Shown: in pieces, positions 18,856 to 27,214 of the stretch
How the letters are laid out: each line of letters starts with the position of its first letter
Numbering within the stretch: the first letter of the stretch is position 1
NCBI GenBank assembly: GCA_029867005.1
Contig: CP123443.1
Coordinates: forward strand, 1,302,001-1,366,000
DNA: 64,000 nt
Source of the DNA: Candidatus Haliotispira prima
GTDB taxonomy: Bacteria; Spirochaetota; Spirochaetia; SP-2023
Reading direction: 5' to 3'
Notes under the pieces: model-generated
The model's input: the letters and a program-made list of their open reading frames with translations, nothing else
The model's database searches: none
What the model was told of the DNA's origin: nothing
Program-made: the position numbers and the translations under genes

Positions 18856-21164
18856 ATTTAAAAAAGCTGTTCCGAATAGGTCATCGTATAATTGGACGAA
18901 GCAAAGATACCGTTGAACAAAATGATACGCCTCAGCAGCTCCCTTTGCAAAATATGTTCTATGGCCTGGGATTTATTATCCTGTTTTTCTGGATTCTAAA
19001 AACATTTAAATTTATCTTCATTGCTATTACTTTATCTATGTTTTCCTGCTTTATGCTGCTGCCAATTATTCATTTTATTGTGAGACATACCAAGCTTAAC
19101 CGTACGTTTATTTCTGCCATAATATCCTTGGTTTACACTCTGCTGTTGGTTCTTACCAGCGGTGTTATTGCCAATAACCTTCTCTACTTTTTTAGCAACC
19201 TCAGTGTTTACGAAGACCAGTTGAACAATATTATTAACGATATTATTTTGCGGTTAAACAATGTAATCAATGGTATCAATAATGATATTATTATCAATAC
19301 ACTGCCTGCTCACCAACCTTCTTTTGATATTCGTGACTATATATTTAACAGTATCAGTCTCAACTTTTATTTGAATAGTGCAAATTCATTTTTTACATTT
19401 GTATCAGGTGCTATTCTGGTATTTATATTTGTATTTTTCATTCTGAATGAAGCAGAGAAAACATCATTAAAGTTGAAAATAGTTCTCAGAACCAGTGTAT
19501 ATAAATCTATTAACAAAAGTATTAAAATTATCTCAATGAAAATATCAAGATACTTACAAATCAAAATGGTTATTAGTTTCTTTACAGCCTTCCTTGTCTG
19601 GGTTTTATTGACATTCTATAAGGTGGAAAACCCTGTGACTTGGGCTTTTTTTACTTTTGCCTTTAATTTCATACCAAACATAGGCTCTATTGCAATTACT
19701 GTTTTAATTACCCTGATGAGTATTATTCAATTCTATCCTTCTTGGGATGTTCCCCTGGTCGTTGGCCTGCTAATTGCAGCAATTCAAATTCTTATCGGCA
19801 ATATTCTCGACCCCAAGCTCCAAGGTGACCGGCTGGATTTAAGCTCCATGCTAATTCTAATTTCTCTGGCGTTCTGGGGCTACATATGGGGTATTGTCGG
19901 CATGTTTTTGGCCGTTCCGATGTTGGAAATTCTGCGCATTACTTGCAGTAATATCAAGGGATTACAACCCATTACCATATTTATCAGCTCCGGCAAAGAT
20001 ATCCGAAACCGCCACAGAACTAAGAATACAGAGAACTTAGAGCCCCGGTCCGAGCAAGACCTCTCATCCTGTTCTCCGACCTCTACACTGCAAACAAATC
20101 ACAATAGGAGCAATATCATGGAAATAAGACAAGTCGGTAACTCCGATTTACACGTCAGCAAGATCTGCCTCGGCACGATGACTTGGGGCTATCAGAACAC
20201 CGAAACCCAGGCCCACGAACAAATGGATTATGCCCTCAGCCGAGGAATCAACTTTTGGGATACGGCAGAACTCTATGCTGTCCCCCCTTCCCAAGACAGC
20301 TACGGCAAGACAGAAGGCTATATCGGTACTTGGTTTGCCAAGACCGGCAGGCGCAAGGATGTTATTCTGGCCAGCAAGGTTGGCGGCCCAGGGGCCCAAT
20401 GGATACGCACCGGACGCGAAGGTTTTACACCTGAAGGTGTCCGGAATGCCCTTGAAGACAGTCTGAAGAGGCTGCAAACCGACTATATTGACCTCTATCA
20501 GCTCCACTGGCCCCAACGCCAAGTGCCCAAATTTGGTATCCACGATTTTGACCCCGGCTGGTCCAAAGAAGATGATCGTATAGAAAGTACCTTAGGCACT
20601 TTGGGTGAGCTGATTGCAGAAGGCAAAATCCGCTACATCGGCTTGTCCAACGAAACACCTTGGGGCGTAATGCGATTTCTGGAACTGCACCGCCAAAATC
20701 CGGACAAGTACCCGCGAATTCAGAGCGTGCAAAACGCCTATAGCCTGGTCAACCGAATTACAGACATTCACCTCTCGGAAGTCCTGCTGCGCGAGCAGGT
20801 TTCCCTGCTGCCTTACTCTCCATTGGCCGGCGGCCTGTTGAGTGGTAAATACCAAGGCGGCAAACAGCCCGAAGGGGCACGCTTCAGCACTTGGGGGGCC
20901 AACCGCATGTCTCGCTATCTCAACTCCGCCACCGATACGGCCGTAGGTGCCTACGTCGCCTTGGCCAAAGAATTCGGAATCAGCCCGGCCATCCTGGCAA
21001 ATTCCTTTGCCAACGATCGGCCCTTTGTGGCAGCCAATATCATTGGAGCTACCAATATGGATCAGCTCAAAGAAAATATCGACTCTGCCGAGCTGATCCT
21101 GAACAAGGAACAGTTGGCCAAGATTGAGGAGATCCACATGCAGCGGCCCAATCCATCGGTATAG
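18852..21164 (+). CDS. PerM/AI-2E-transporter-like protein continuous with a Tas-like aldo/keto reductase
   Basis: One open frame of 770 codons. Residues 1 to about 375 form a PerM (UPF0118, AI-2E transporter) family membrane protein: multiple hydrophobic helices and the conserved C-terminal region with GNILDPKLQGDRLDL, then WGYIWGIVGMFLAVP. After a 45-residue hydrophilic linker the frame runs directly into a complete aldo/keto reductase (see the next entry). No stop codon separates them. The transporter half is visibly AT-rich and the reductase half GC-richer, so the two have different histories. Either this is a fusion or the transporter has lost its stop codon while the reductase keeps its own start. 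Confidence 0.75.
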   Translation: MNLKKLFRIGHRIIGRSKDTVEQNDTPQQLPLQNMFYGLGFIILFFWILKTFKFIFIAITLSMFSCFMLLPIIHFIVRHTKLNRTFISAIISLVYTLLLVLTSGVIANNLLYFFSNLSVYEDQLNNIINDIILRLNNVINGINNDIIINTLPAHQPSFDIRDYIFNSISLNFYLNSANSFFTFVSGAILVFIFVFFILNEAEKTSLKLKIVLRTSVYKSINKSIKIISMKISRYLQIKMVISFFTAFLVWVLLTFYKVENPVTWAFFTFAFNFIPNIGSIAITVLITLMSIIQFYPSWDVPLVVGLLIAAIQILIGNILDPKLQGDRLDLSSMLILISLAFWGYIWGIVGMFLAVPMLEILRITCSNIKGLQPITIFISSGKDIRNRHRTKNTENLEPRSEQDLSSCSPTSTLQTNHNRSNIMEIRQVGNSDLHVSKICLGTMTWGYQNTETQAHEQMDYALSRGINFWDTAELYAVPPSQDSYGKTEGYIGTWFAKTGRRKDVILASKVGGPGAQWIRTGREGFTPEGVRNALEDSLKRLQTDYIDLYQLHWPQRQVPKFGIHDFDPGWSKEDDRIESTLGTLGELIAEGKIRYIGLSNETPWGVMRFLELHRQNPDKYPRIQSVQNAYSLVNRITDIHLSEVLLREQVSLLPYSPLAGGLLSGKYQGGKQPEGARFSTWGANRMSRYLNSATDTAVGAYVALAKEFGISPAILANSFANDRPFVAANIIGATNMDQLKENIDSAELILNKEQLAKIEEIHMQRPNPSV
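20118..21164 (+). CDS. NADP-dependent aldo/keto reductase, Tas-like (internal start in the longer frame)
   Basis: A 348-residue (beta/alpha)8 reductase. The start MEIRQVGNSDLHVSKICLGT, the segment NFWDTAELYAVPP with catalytic Asp and Tyr, a Lys in VILASKVGG and LYQLHWPQR with the His complete the AKR tetrad; the spacing and the YAVPP motif match E. coli Tas. AGGAG at 20106-20110 lies 7 bases before the ATG at 20118, so it is probably translated on its own even though the upstream transporter frame enters it without a stop. Substrate unknown. Confidence 0.85.
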   Translation: MEIRQVGNSDLHVSKICLGTMTWGYQNTETQAHEQMDYALSRGINFWDTAELYAVPPSQDSYGKTEGYIGTWFAKTGRRKDVILASKVGGPGAQWIRTGREGFTPEGVRNALEDSLKRLQTDYIDLYQLHWPQRQVPKFGIHDFDPGWSKEDDRIESTLGTLGELIAEGKIRYIGLSNETPWGVMRFLELHRQNPDKYPRIQSVQNAYSLVNRITDIHLSEVLLREQVSLLPYSPLAGGLLSGKYQGGKQPEGARFSTWGANRMSRYLNSATDTAVGAYVALAKEFGISPAILANSFANDRPFVAANIIGATNMDQLKENIDSAELILNKEQLAKIEEIHMQRPNPSV

Positions 21165-21190
21165 CAGTCAGTATAGCAATCAATAGTGGG

Positions 21191-21243
21191 GAGGTTGGAT
21201 ACGTTGCCGACCGCAGAAACTTGGCGGCAACGTATCCAACCTC
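21191..21243 (+). terminator. Terminator-like hairpin after the aldo/keto reductase
   Basis: Perfect 19-bp arms (21191-21209 and 21225-21243) with a 15-base loop, followed by a pyrimidine-rich stretch. The rest of 21165-21570 holds no gene that I can support. Confidence 0.7.
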
Positions 21244-21570
21244 TTTCAGATCCCTTCTCTTTGAGACTTCTTCGGAATATTGAAGCATCTCTTTCCTTAA
21301 AGTATCCCTCCCCTTGCAAGATTCTTCTCTCTTTAAGGGAAAAAGTTTGGGAAAGAAAAATTAGAGACGACAAAAAAGCGCAAATTCTCCGCATTGAAAA
21401 CGACCGGATAAACGACTATACTTAAACACTCGGCTTGGCCGTCCTAGTCTGTTTGTGCCAATTTGTGTCCGTTTGCCGATCCTAATATTCCATCTCCTTC
21501 TGTGCTTATGCTTTATGTACATCTCCATCCACCCGTACATTTAATACAGTACGCGGACTAAGGAAACCCT

Positions 21571-22983
21571 ATGAACGTAGACCTATTTTCCAACCTTTCG
21601 CCAATTGACCACCGCTACCGCAACACCTACCCGGAGCTGCATGAAAACCTGGGCCGATACTTAGATGAACGGGCGGCCATCCGCTACCAAATTCAAGCCG
21701 AACTGGCTTTGCTCAAGGCTCACATGCTCCGGCAGGGCAAAGAGCTCTCTACCATCGAACACGAACTCGCGGGCATTGAAATTGACCCCGAAGAAGTCTA
21801 CCGCGAGGAAGAAAAGACCCGGCACAACATTCGTGCCTTGGTAAATGTGCTGGTAGAAAAGGTGCCGGAAGCCTACCGCCGCTATGTTCATCTCGGTGCC
21901 ACCTCCATGGACATCGTCGATACCGCCAACGCCATGCGTCTGCGCGATGCCATGCAGCAGGTTGTCCTGCCTCAACTGGGCCGACTGCAAAACAGCCTGA
22001 TTGTCCTGGCCGAAAACGAGGCCGCCACACCACAAGTTGGCCGCACCCACGGCCAATTTGCGGTGCCGGTGACCTTCGGTTTTGCCATCGCCTCCTATGT
22101 TTCGCGTTTGGGCCAAAGCCTGGAAGCACTGAGCCGGCTCAGTGCCGACCTGCGCGGCAAGCTGGCCGGGGCCGTCGGTGCCTATAACGCCCTGTCTCTC
22201 ATCACAGACCGGCCCCGGGAAATGGAACGCCAATATTTGGATCTGCTTGGTCTCAGTGCCGCCGAATATTCCAGCCAGATCGTCATGCCGGAATATCAGT
22301 TACGTCTCCTGCTGGAACTGAACACCGCTTTTGGCATCATCGCCAACTTGGCTGACGACCTGCGTCACCTCCAACGGTCCGAAATTGACGAAGTGCGAGA
22401 GTACTTTTCGCCGACCCAAGTCGGCTCGTCCACAATGCCACAGAAGCGCAACCCTTGGAACTGTGAACACGTCAAGAGTCTGTGGAAGACCTTTTCTCCA
22501 CGCATTATGTCTTTTTACATGGATCAAATTTCCGAGCATCAGCGCGACCTTTCCAATTCTGCCTCCGCCCGCTTTGTCGCCGATTTCGTGGCCGGGTTTA
22601 GCTTTGCCGCTGAACGCATGCATAGCATTGTGTCCAAGCTTGGAGTCTCCCGTAAGCACTTACAGCATAACCTCAAACGCTTAGGAGACTTGGTTCTCGC
22701 CGAACCGTTGTACATCCTGCTGTCGTTGGGAGGAGTCCGCGATGCCCACGAAGTAGTGCGCCGCCTGACCTTACAACGTGAAGAAAGTGGCAGGCCCTTG
22801 CCCGAACTGCTGAGCGAAGAACCCGAACTGCAAAAAGTAGTGCAAGTCCAACTGGCCAAAGTGGGATATGACGCGAGTTTCCTCAGCAGCCCGGAACAAT
22901 ATCTGGGCCGCAGTGAACAACGCACGCAAGAACTTTGCCGGCAGTACCGTACCCGGCTACAACAACTCGGACTCGCACAATAG
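21571..22983 (+). CDS. purB: Adenylosuccinate lyase
   Basis: A 470-residue fumarase/aspartase-superfamily enzyme acting twice in purine synthesis (SAICAR to AICAR, adenylosuccinate to AMP). The signature GSSTMPQKRNPWNCE is near residues 286-300 with the catalytic loop Ser, and the substrate-binding HLGATSMDIVDTANAMRL is near 107 with GRTHGQFAVPVTFG near 158. AAGGA lies just before the ATG. The gene is flanked by terminators and non-coding DNA, so it is probably monocistronic or paired with the following WG gene (32 bases on). Confidence 0.93.
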   Translation: MNVDLFSNLSPIDHRYRNTYPELHENLGRYLDERAAIRYQIQAELALLKAHMLRQGKELSTIEHELAGIEIDPEEVYREEEKTRHNIRALVNVLVEKVPEAYRRYVHLGATSMDIVDTANAMRLRDAMQQVVLPQLGRLQNSLIVLAENEAATPQVGRTHGQFAVPVTFGFAIASYVSRLGQSLEALSRLSADLRGKLAGAVGAYNALSLITDRPREMERQYLDLLGLSAAEYSSQIVMPEYQLRLLLELNTAFGIIANLADDLRHLQRSEIDEVREYFSPTQVGSSTMPQKRNPWNCEHVKSLWKTFSPRIMSFYMDQISEHQRDLSNSASARFVADFVAGFSFAAERMHSIVSKLGVSRKHLQHNLKRLGDLVLAEPLYILLSLGGVRDAHEVVRRLTLQREESGRPLPELLSEEPELQKVVQVQLAKVGYDASFLSSPEQYLGRSEQRTQELCRQYRTRLQQLGLAQ

Positions 22984-23015
22984 AGAGCCTGATAAGTCCC
23001 AATAGATACTGAGCA

Positions 23016-24074
23016 GTGAGCCAAATAATGCAAACACCCCAAACAACCGATCACCGTGTCTGTCCGACTACAATATTTCTGTTGCTCCTGGCCCTCCCGG
23101 CCGCTTTAGCTATTCTGCAAGGCTGTGGCAGCAACAAATTGTTCTACCCCGTAAAGGTCCAATCCCATTACGGCTACATCAACTACAAAGGCGACCTGAG
23201 CATCCCGCCCAAATACCCCAACGTGCAACGTTATTCGGAAGGTTTTGCCCCGGTGCAACGCGACGACGGTAGCTTGGCCTACTTGGATTTAAAGGGGGAA
23301 GAGCGGGAAATAACGGACGACTATGGTGAGCCCGAAAAATTGGATATTATTTCCGATGGTATGGCTCGCGTGGTAATCGACGGGCTTGTGGGTTACGTAG
23401 ACAAACAGTTGAAATGGGCCATAGAACCACAATTTTCTCATGCCGGCCGCTTTTCCGAAGGCTTGGCCGCCATACTGGACATAGACCAACAGCGCGCTTG
23501 GTACATTGACAAGAAGGGTCTGAAAGTCTTTTCTTTGGAGAATGTCCACAGCGTGGGCCCGATGCAGGGAGGTTTTGCTTACTTCATACGCGATGAACGC
23601 TTTGGCATTATCGACCGGGAGGGGAAAGTCACCCGCGAACCCAGCTTCCTGTTCCTGGCCAGCGCAGACCCGATTTCCGGCTTGGCGCGTGCTCTTGACG
23701 ACAAAACGGAGCTCTACGGCTTTGTTAATCGCGATGGCAGTTGGATCGTTTCGCCCCGCTACCCTAATGCGGGGGACTTCTCCAATGGCCTTGCCGCCGT
23801 CATGCTCCGCCACAAAAACCGCTATGGCTACATTGATACTCACGGAGGTCTTCGGGTTCCCGGCCAATATTTGGCCGCCGGCAGTTTCCACGAAGGCTTT
23901 GCCTGGGTCCGCACCGACAAGGGACTCCGCTATATAGATAAAGACGGAGCCTGGCTTTCCCCTTTAATTTTTACCTATGCCTATGATTTTTACGAAGGAC
24001 TGGCCGCCGCCGGACGGGGTGAAAATAACTTGTATATCAATACCAACGGCAAAGTCACTTGGTCCAACCGGTAA
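23016..24074 (+). CDS. WG-repeat lipoprotein
   Basis: Up to 352 residues. A signal peptide ending LAILQGC gives a lipobox with Cys near residue 37. The mature part is a run of WG/KWG-type repeats (YGYINYKGDLSIPPKY, VGYVDKQLKWAIEPQF, FGIIDREGKVTREPSF, YGFVNRDGSWIVSPRY, YGYIDTHGGLRVPGQY, LRYIDKDGAWLSPLIF), each about 45-50 residues. WG proteins are often exported and of unknown function. GTG at 23016 and ATG at 23028 are both possible starts. Confidence 0.83.
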   Translation: MSQIMQTPQTTDHRVCPTTIFLLLLALPAALAILQGCGSNKLFYPVKVQSHYGYINYKGDLSIPPKYPNVQRYSEGFAPVQRDDGSLAYLDLKGEEREITDDYGEPEKLDIISDGMARVVIDGLVGYVDKQLKWAIEPQFSHAGRFSEGLAAILDIDQQRAWYIDKKGLKVFSLENVHSVGPMQGGFAYFIRDERFGIIDREGKVTREPSFLFLASADPISGLARALDDKTELYGFVNRDGSWIVSPRYPNAGDFSNGLAAVMLRHKNRYGYIDTHGGLRVPGQYLAAGSFHEGFAWVRTDKGLRYIDKDGAWLSPLIFTYAYDFYEGLAAAGRGENNLYINTNGKVTWSNR

Positions 24075-24400
24075 GGGCCAAACAGTCAGAAAGGTCTTTG
24101 CACTTGATAAAAGGCTTGGAGATAGGCCTGATGAAGGGTCTCGTCTCGCCTGCCGGCTGACATTTTCATCTGCAACAAGCGGTCGGAGTCTCCGGCCGGA
24201 CGCGCAAACAGAATTTTCGGCCGGGCAAAATAGAGACATCCACTCAATATTCTTCAGTAACAACTCAATATTCTTCAATATTTTCTAAAAAATGACACTT
24301 TTTTCTTTGTCAATATCTCTCTTTTCGGCTAGAATGGTAGTTTACGGAGTTGAGTTCGCGTTCCTGTGTAATTCAGCCTTGCAATTCTGGAGGGGAAAGC
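24075..24400. promoter_or_regulatory. Upstream region of the SPOR gene with a promoter
   Basis: No gene. TTGTCA at 24307-24312 and TAGAAT at 24330-24335 with a 17-base spacer make a good sigma70-type promoter. A 65-base transcript leader follows before a small ORF at 24401. Confidence 0.6.
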
Positions 24401-24442
24401 ATGGCTTGTACCGAAAATTCAAAGCTATGTAAATTTTTGTGA
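24401..24442 (+). CDS. 13-residue leader peptide overlapping the SPOR gene start
   Basis: The ORF MACTENSKLCKFL has a strong site (GGAGGGG) just upstream. Its TGA overlaps the ATG of the following gene by one base (TGATG). The main gene has no ribosome binding site of its own, so its translation is probably coupled to this peptide. Confidence 0.6.
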   Translation: MACTENSKLCKFL

Positions 24443-27006
24443 TGAAAAGAATACTTTCGGCCCTGTTCTTCTGGGGCGCGGTGGGCTTATCGCAACCGTT
24501 GTTTGCCGATGTAGTATACCGTCTTTCTATATTAGTTGATTCCAATCTCGACAGCTCTATTGCACTTATAAATCTTTTTCCGGGCAATAGTTCCGTTAGT
24601 ATCACCAACCCTGACTCCGGCAGGCGTGAAATCTTCACTGTACAGCAGAGAACTTCTATTGGGCGCAAAGTTGCCTTGTCTCCCGATGCAGCCGGTCGCT
24701 TGGGCCTCGGCGAAGGCAGCGTTGCCGAAGTGCGCATCGTAGAATTGGCCCTGAATGGTGAGACTCTGAACCGGAATATCAACCCTGCGGCCGAATATCA
24801 GGATATTGTTGCCAGCCCGGTCGGTACAGAGAATTCTTTTACCCGCCCGGTAATCGAACCGGAACCTTTAATCGTCGATAAACCGGTCGCCCCGAACACC
24901 GGCGACTATAACCCGGCTGACAGACTCAGTAACCCCACGGTGCCCTCAGGTGTGGTCAACCGTCAGCTCTTATCGGATACAGTGTCCCGAAACAGCCAAC
25001 CGGCACCATTCTCGGGTATAGTGTCCCAAAACAGCCAACCGACACCAACTCTGGAAACTTCTGTCACCGGTCTGCCTCCGGAAGCCGATACCCCTGTCAG
25101 AGCTGCACCGAGCAGGGTGCCTACAAATTCGTCTAACATTAGAGATGACAGTCTGCTGATCGATACGAAAGACGAGAGATTGCGTATCCCACTGCTGTCC
25201 GGAGGCAATGGGCAGACCACCCCTCAAAACCCCGCTCCAAGCACGAGAGCGAGCAGAGGGCCGGTTGTAATTGAACCTCCAAAGGACAGGAACGATGTGG
25301 AGAAACCGGAACCCTCCGTGACTCTGATCCCTCCCGGTGATCCGTTCACTTCGCGTGCCGGAGATTCTTCCACCTATACCGAAAAAGAACCTGTCAGCAA
25401 ACCACAATTGGGCAATGCGGACCATGACCGACGAGTGCCTCCCCCGCTGGAGCAAAGGCCCATTGTCAGCGTAGTGTCACCTTTTGCGAACCCCAATGCG
25501 GCCAAACCGGAATTTTTTGAAGACCCCCCGGAGTTCAGTCCGGCATTACGGAGAATTGACCCTAATGCCAAGGAACAAAAGTTTACAGAACCAAAGCCGG
25601 TGAATGAGATCTTCCAGCCAATGGGAGATGCCTTGCCGATCGGTGGACACAAGGATGCTGAGCCGACCAACCGTGTCGCTCCCCCCATAGGCAACATTGT
25701 GACGCGCAGACCTGCGGACCTGGCCGTGGGCAGAGCTCCCGCCACGTCCGGCAAGACAGGCGGAAACAAGGGTGCTAAGCCCGCCGGCATCACGCCATCT
25801 CTCAATAATACCTTGGCGCGCAGGTCTGCGGACTTGCCTACGGGCAGAACATCCGCTACACCTCTCGGAGCGGGCGGGAACAACAGTGCTGAACCCGCCG
25901 GCATCACGCCATCTCTCCGTAATACCCTGGAACGCAGGTCTGCGGACTTGCCTACGGGCAGAGCACCCGCTACCCCTCTCGAAACCAGCAGAAGCGCGGG
26001 AAGAGAGTCAGCCGATGTTACGCCTTTTGCCAACAATACTCTGACACGCAGACCGGCCGACTTACCTTCAGGCAGCGCACCTGCTACGCCTCTCGGAACA
26101 AGCAGAAATGCAGGAAGGAAACCGGCCGATATTACGCCTTTCCCTGATAATACTCTGACACTGCCTACGGGCAGAGCACCTGCTACGTCTCTCGGGACAA
26201 GCCGAAATGCGGGAAGGAAACCGGCCGATGTTACTCCTTTCCCCGATAATACTCTGACACTGCCTACGGGCAGAGCACCCGCTACGCCTCTCGAGACAAG
26301 CCGAAATGCAGGGAGGAACCCGGTCGATGCTACGCCTTTTCCCGATAATACTCTGACACGCAGACCGGCCGACTTACCCACAGGCAGAACGCTCGCTACA
26401 CCTCTCAAGCCTCTCCGGTACGGATACGAGAGTAATAACGACAGCGAAACAAGGGAAACGGAGGAAATTTCCGGAAAGCCGGAAATCTACTTCCCGACAG
26501 TGGGAGATATGAATCCGCCTCCCGGCAGCGGAAACGGAGGGCTGTTTGTACCTCAGGCAACGGTGGCCACCAAACCGTCTTTGGACCCGGAAGAACCGAA
26601 GAAAGACAAGAGAATACCTATCTCTCCCTCCGGGGATAACCGCAGGCCCAGACGACGGATCCAAGTGCCTTCTTCTCCCCGACTTTCTTCCAATAAACCG
26701 GCAACAGACACACCCCGGCCGCCTGTAACTCCCGTACAAGTGCAAGTGATCGGAAATCTGCGAAACTTGAATCTACCGCACGGTTATTATATTCAACTGG
26801 CATCGTTCCGGGATGTCCGCAAGACCAAACAGGTCTACAAGCAGTTTGTCGATGAATACAAAATGAATGTCATTCCGGCAAAGATTGACGGCAAAAAATA
26901 CTACCGTTGTCTGATTGGGAATTTAAAGGAATCCGAAGTTGCGGAAACATTGAGAAGAGTGCGCACTGCCGGGTACACAGATGCCTTCGTCTACCAGAAC
27001 TATTGA
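24442..27006 (+). CDS. Exported SPOR-domain protein with tandem-repeat core
   Basis: An 854-residue protein. A signal peptide (LSALFFWGAVGLSQPLFA) is followed by a small beta-rich domain (about 22-110; REIFTVQQRTSIGRKVALS), a long Pro/Ser/Thr-rich low-complexity region, seven imperfect 38-residue repeats (about 415-655; core ADLPTGRAPATPL) and a C-terminal SPOR domain (about 775-854; YYIQLASFRDVRKTKQVY). SPOR domains bind denuded glycan strands of septal peptidoglycan, so a role in division or wall remodelling is likely. Two repeat units lack five residues each, showing that units are gained and lost. Expression is probably coupled to the leader peptide at 24401. Confidence 0.8.
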   Translation: MKRILSALFFWGAVGLSQPLFADVVYRLSILVDSNLDSSIALINLFPGNSSVSITNPDSGRREIFTVQQRTSIGRKVALSPDAAGRLGLGEGSVAEVRIVELALNGETLNRNINPAAEYQDIVASPVGTENSFTRPVIEPEPLIVDKPVAPNTGDYNPADRLSNPTVPSGVVNRQLLSDTVSRNSQPAPFSGIVSQNSQPTPTLETSVTGLPPEADTPVRAAPSRVPTNSSNIRDDSLLIDTKDERLRIPLLSGGNGQTTPQNPAPSTRASRGPVVIEPPKDRNDVEKPEPSVTLIPPGDPFTSRAGDSSTYTEKEPVSKPQLGNADHDRRVPPPLEQRPIVSVVSPFANPNAAKPEFFEDPPEFSPALRRIDPNAKEQKFTEPKPVNEIFQPMGDALPIGGHKDAEPTNRVAPPIGNIVTRRPADLAVGRAPATSGKTGGNKGAKPAGITPSLNNTLARRSADLPTGRTSATPLGAGGNNSAEPAGITPSLRNTLERRSADLPTGRAPATPLETSRSAGRESADVTPFANNTLTRRPADLPSGSAPATPLGTSRNAGRKPADITPFPDNTLTLPTGRAPATSLGTSRNAGRKPADVTPFPDNTLTLPTGRAPATPLETSRNAGRNPVDATPFPDNTLTRRPADLPTGRTLATPLKPLRYGYESNNDSETRETEEISGKPEIYFPTVGDMNPPPGSGNGGLFVPQATVATKPSLDPEEPKKDKRIPISPSGDNRRPRRRIQVPSSPRLSSNKPATDTPRPPVTPVQVQVIGNLRNLNLPHGYYIQLASFRDVRKTKQVYKQFVDEYKMNVIPAKIDGKKYYRCLIGNLKESEVAETLRRVRTAGYTDAFVYQNY
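25690..26405 (+). repeat. Tandem 114-bp coding repeats in the SPOR gene
   Basis: Seven consecutive imperfect copies, full unit 114 bp (38 codons). The fifth and sixth copies are 99 bp because of an in-frame 15-bp deletion at the TRRPAD position. The last copy is partial. Units 4-6 are nearly identical at the DNA level, which suggests recent expansion. Confidence 0.8.
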
Positions 27007-27148
27007 GAAGAAAGAACCGCTCTGAACGTCGCAATTTGGGTATTGCGCGTTTTCTGCGGTATTTTTCAAACCACGAATAAATCCCAAGAAGAACGCAAGA
27101 AGAGCAATTGGGCCACCCGTACTGAAGTCTGTACGAACCGGGCAAGCC

Positions 27149-27188
27149 AAAAAAAAACCGCGACCTTCAAAATAATGAAGATCGCGGT
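27149..27188 (-). terminator. Rho-independent terminator of acsA
   Basis: On the minus strand an 11-bp stem with one G-U pair is followed by nine U. It lies 26 bases past the acsA stop and also falls 3' of the SPOR gene. Confidence 0.75.
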
Positions 27189-27214
27189 CAAGCTATCGTT
27201 TCCGGAGAGTTGTT

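Noticed and set aside
25374..26408. 344-codon minus-strand ORF
   Set aside because: Antisense image of the SPOR protein repeats; repetitive only because the coding strand is.
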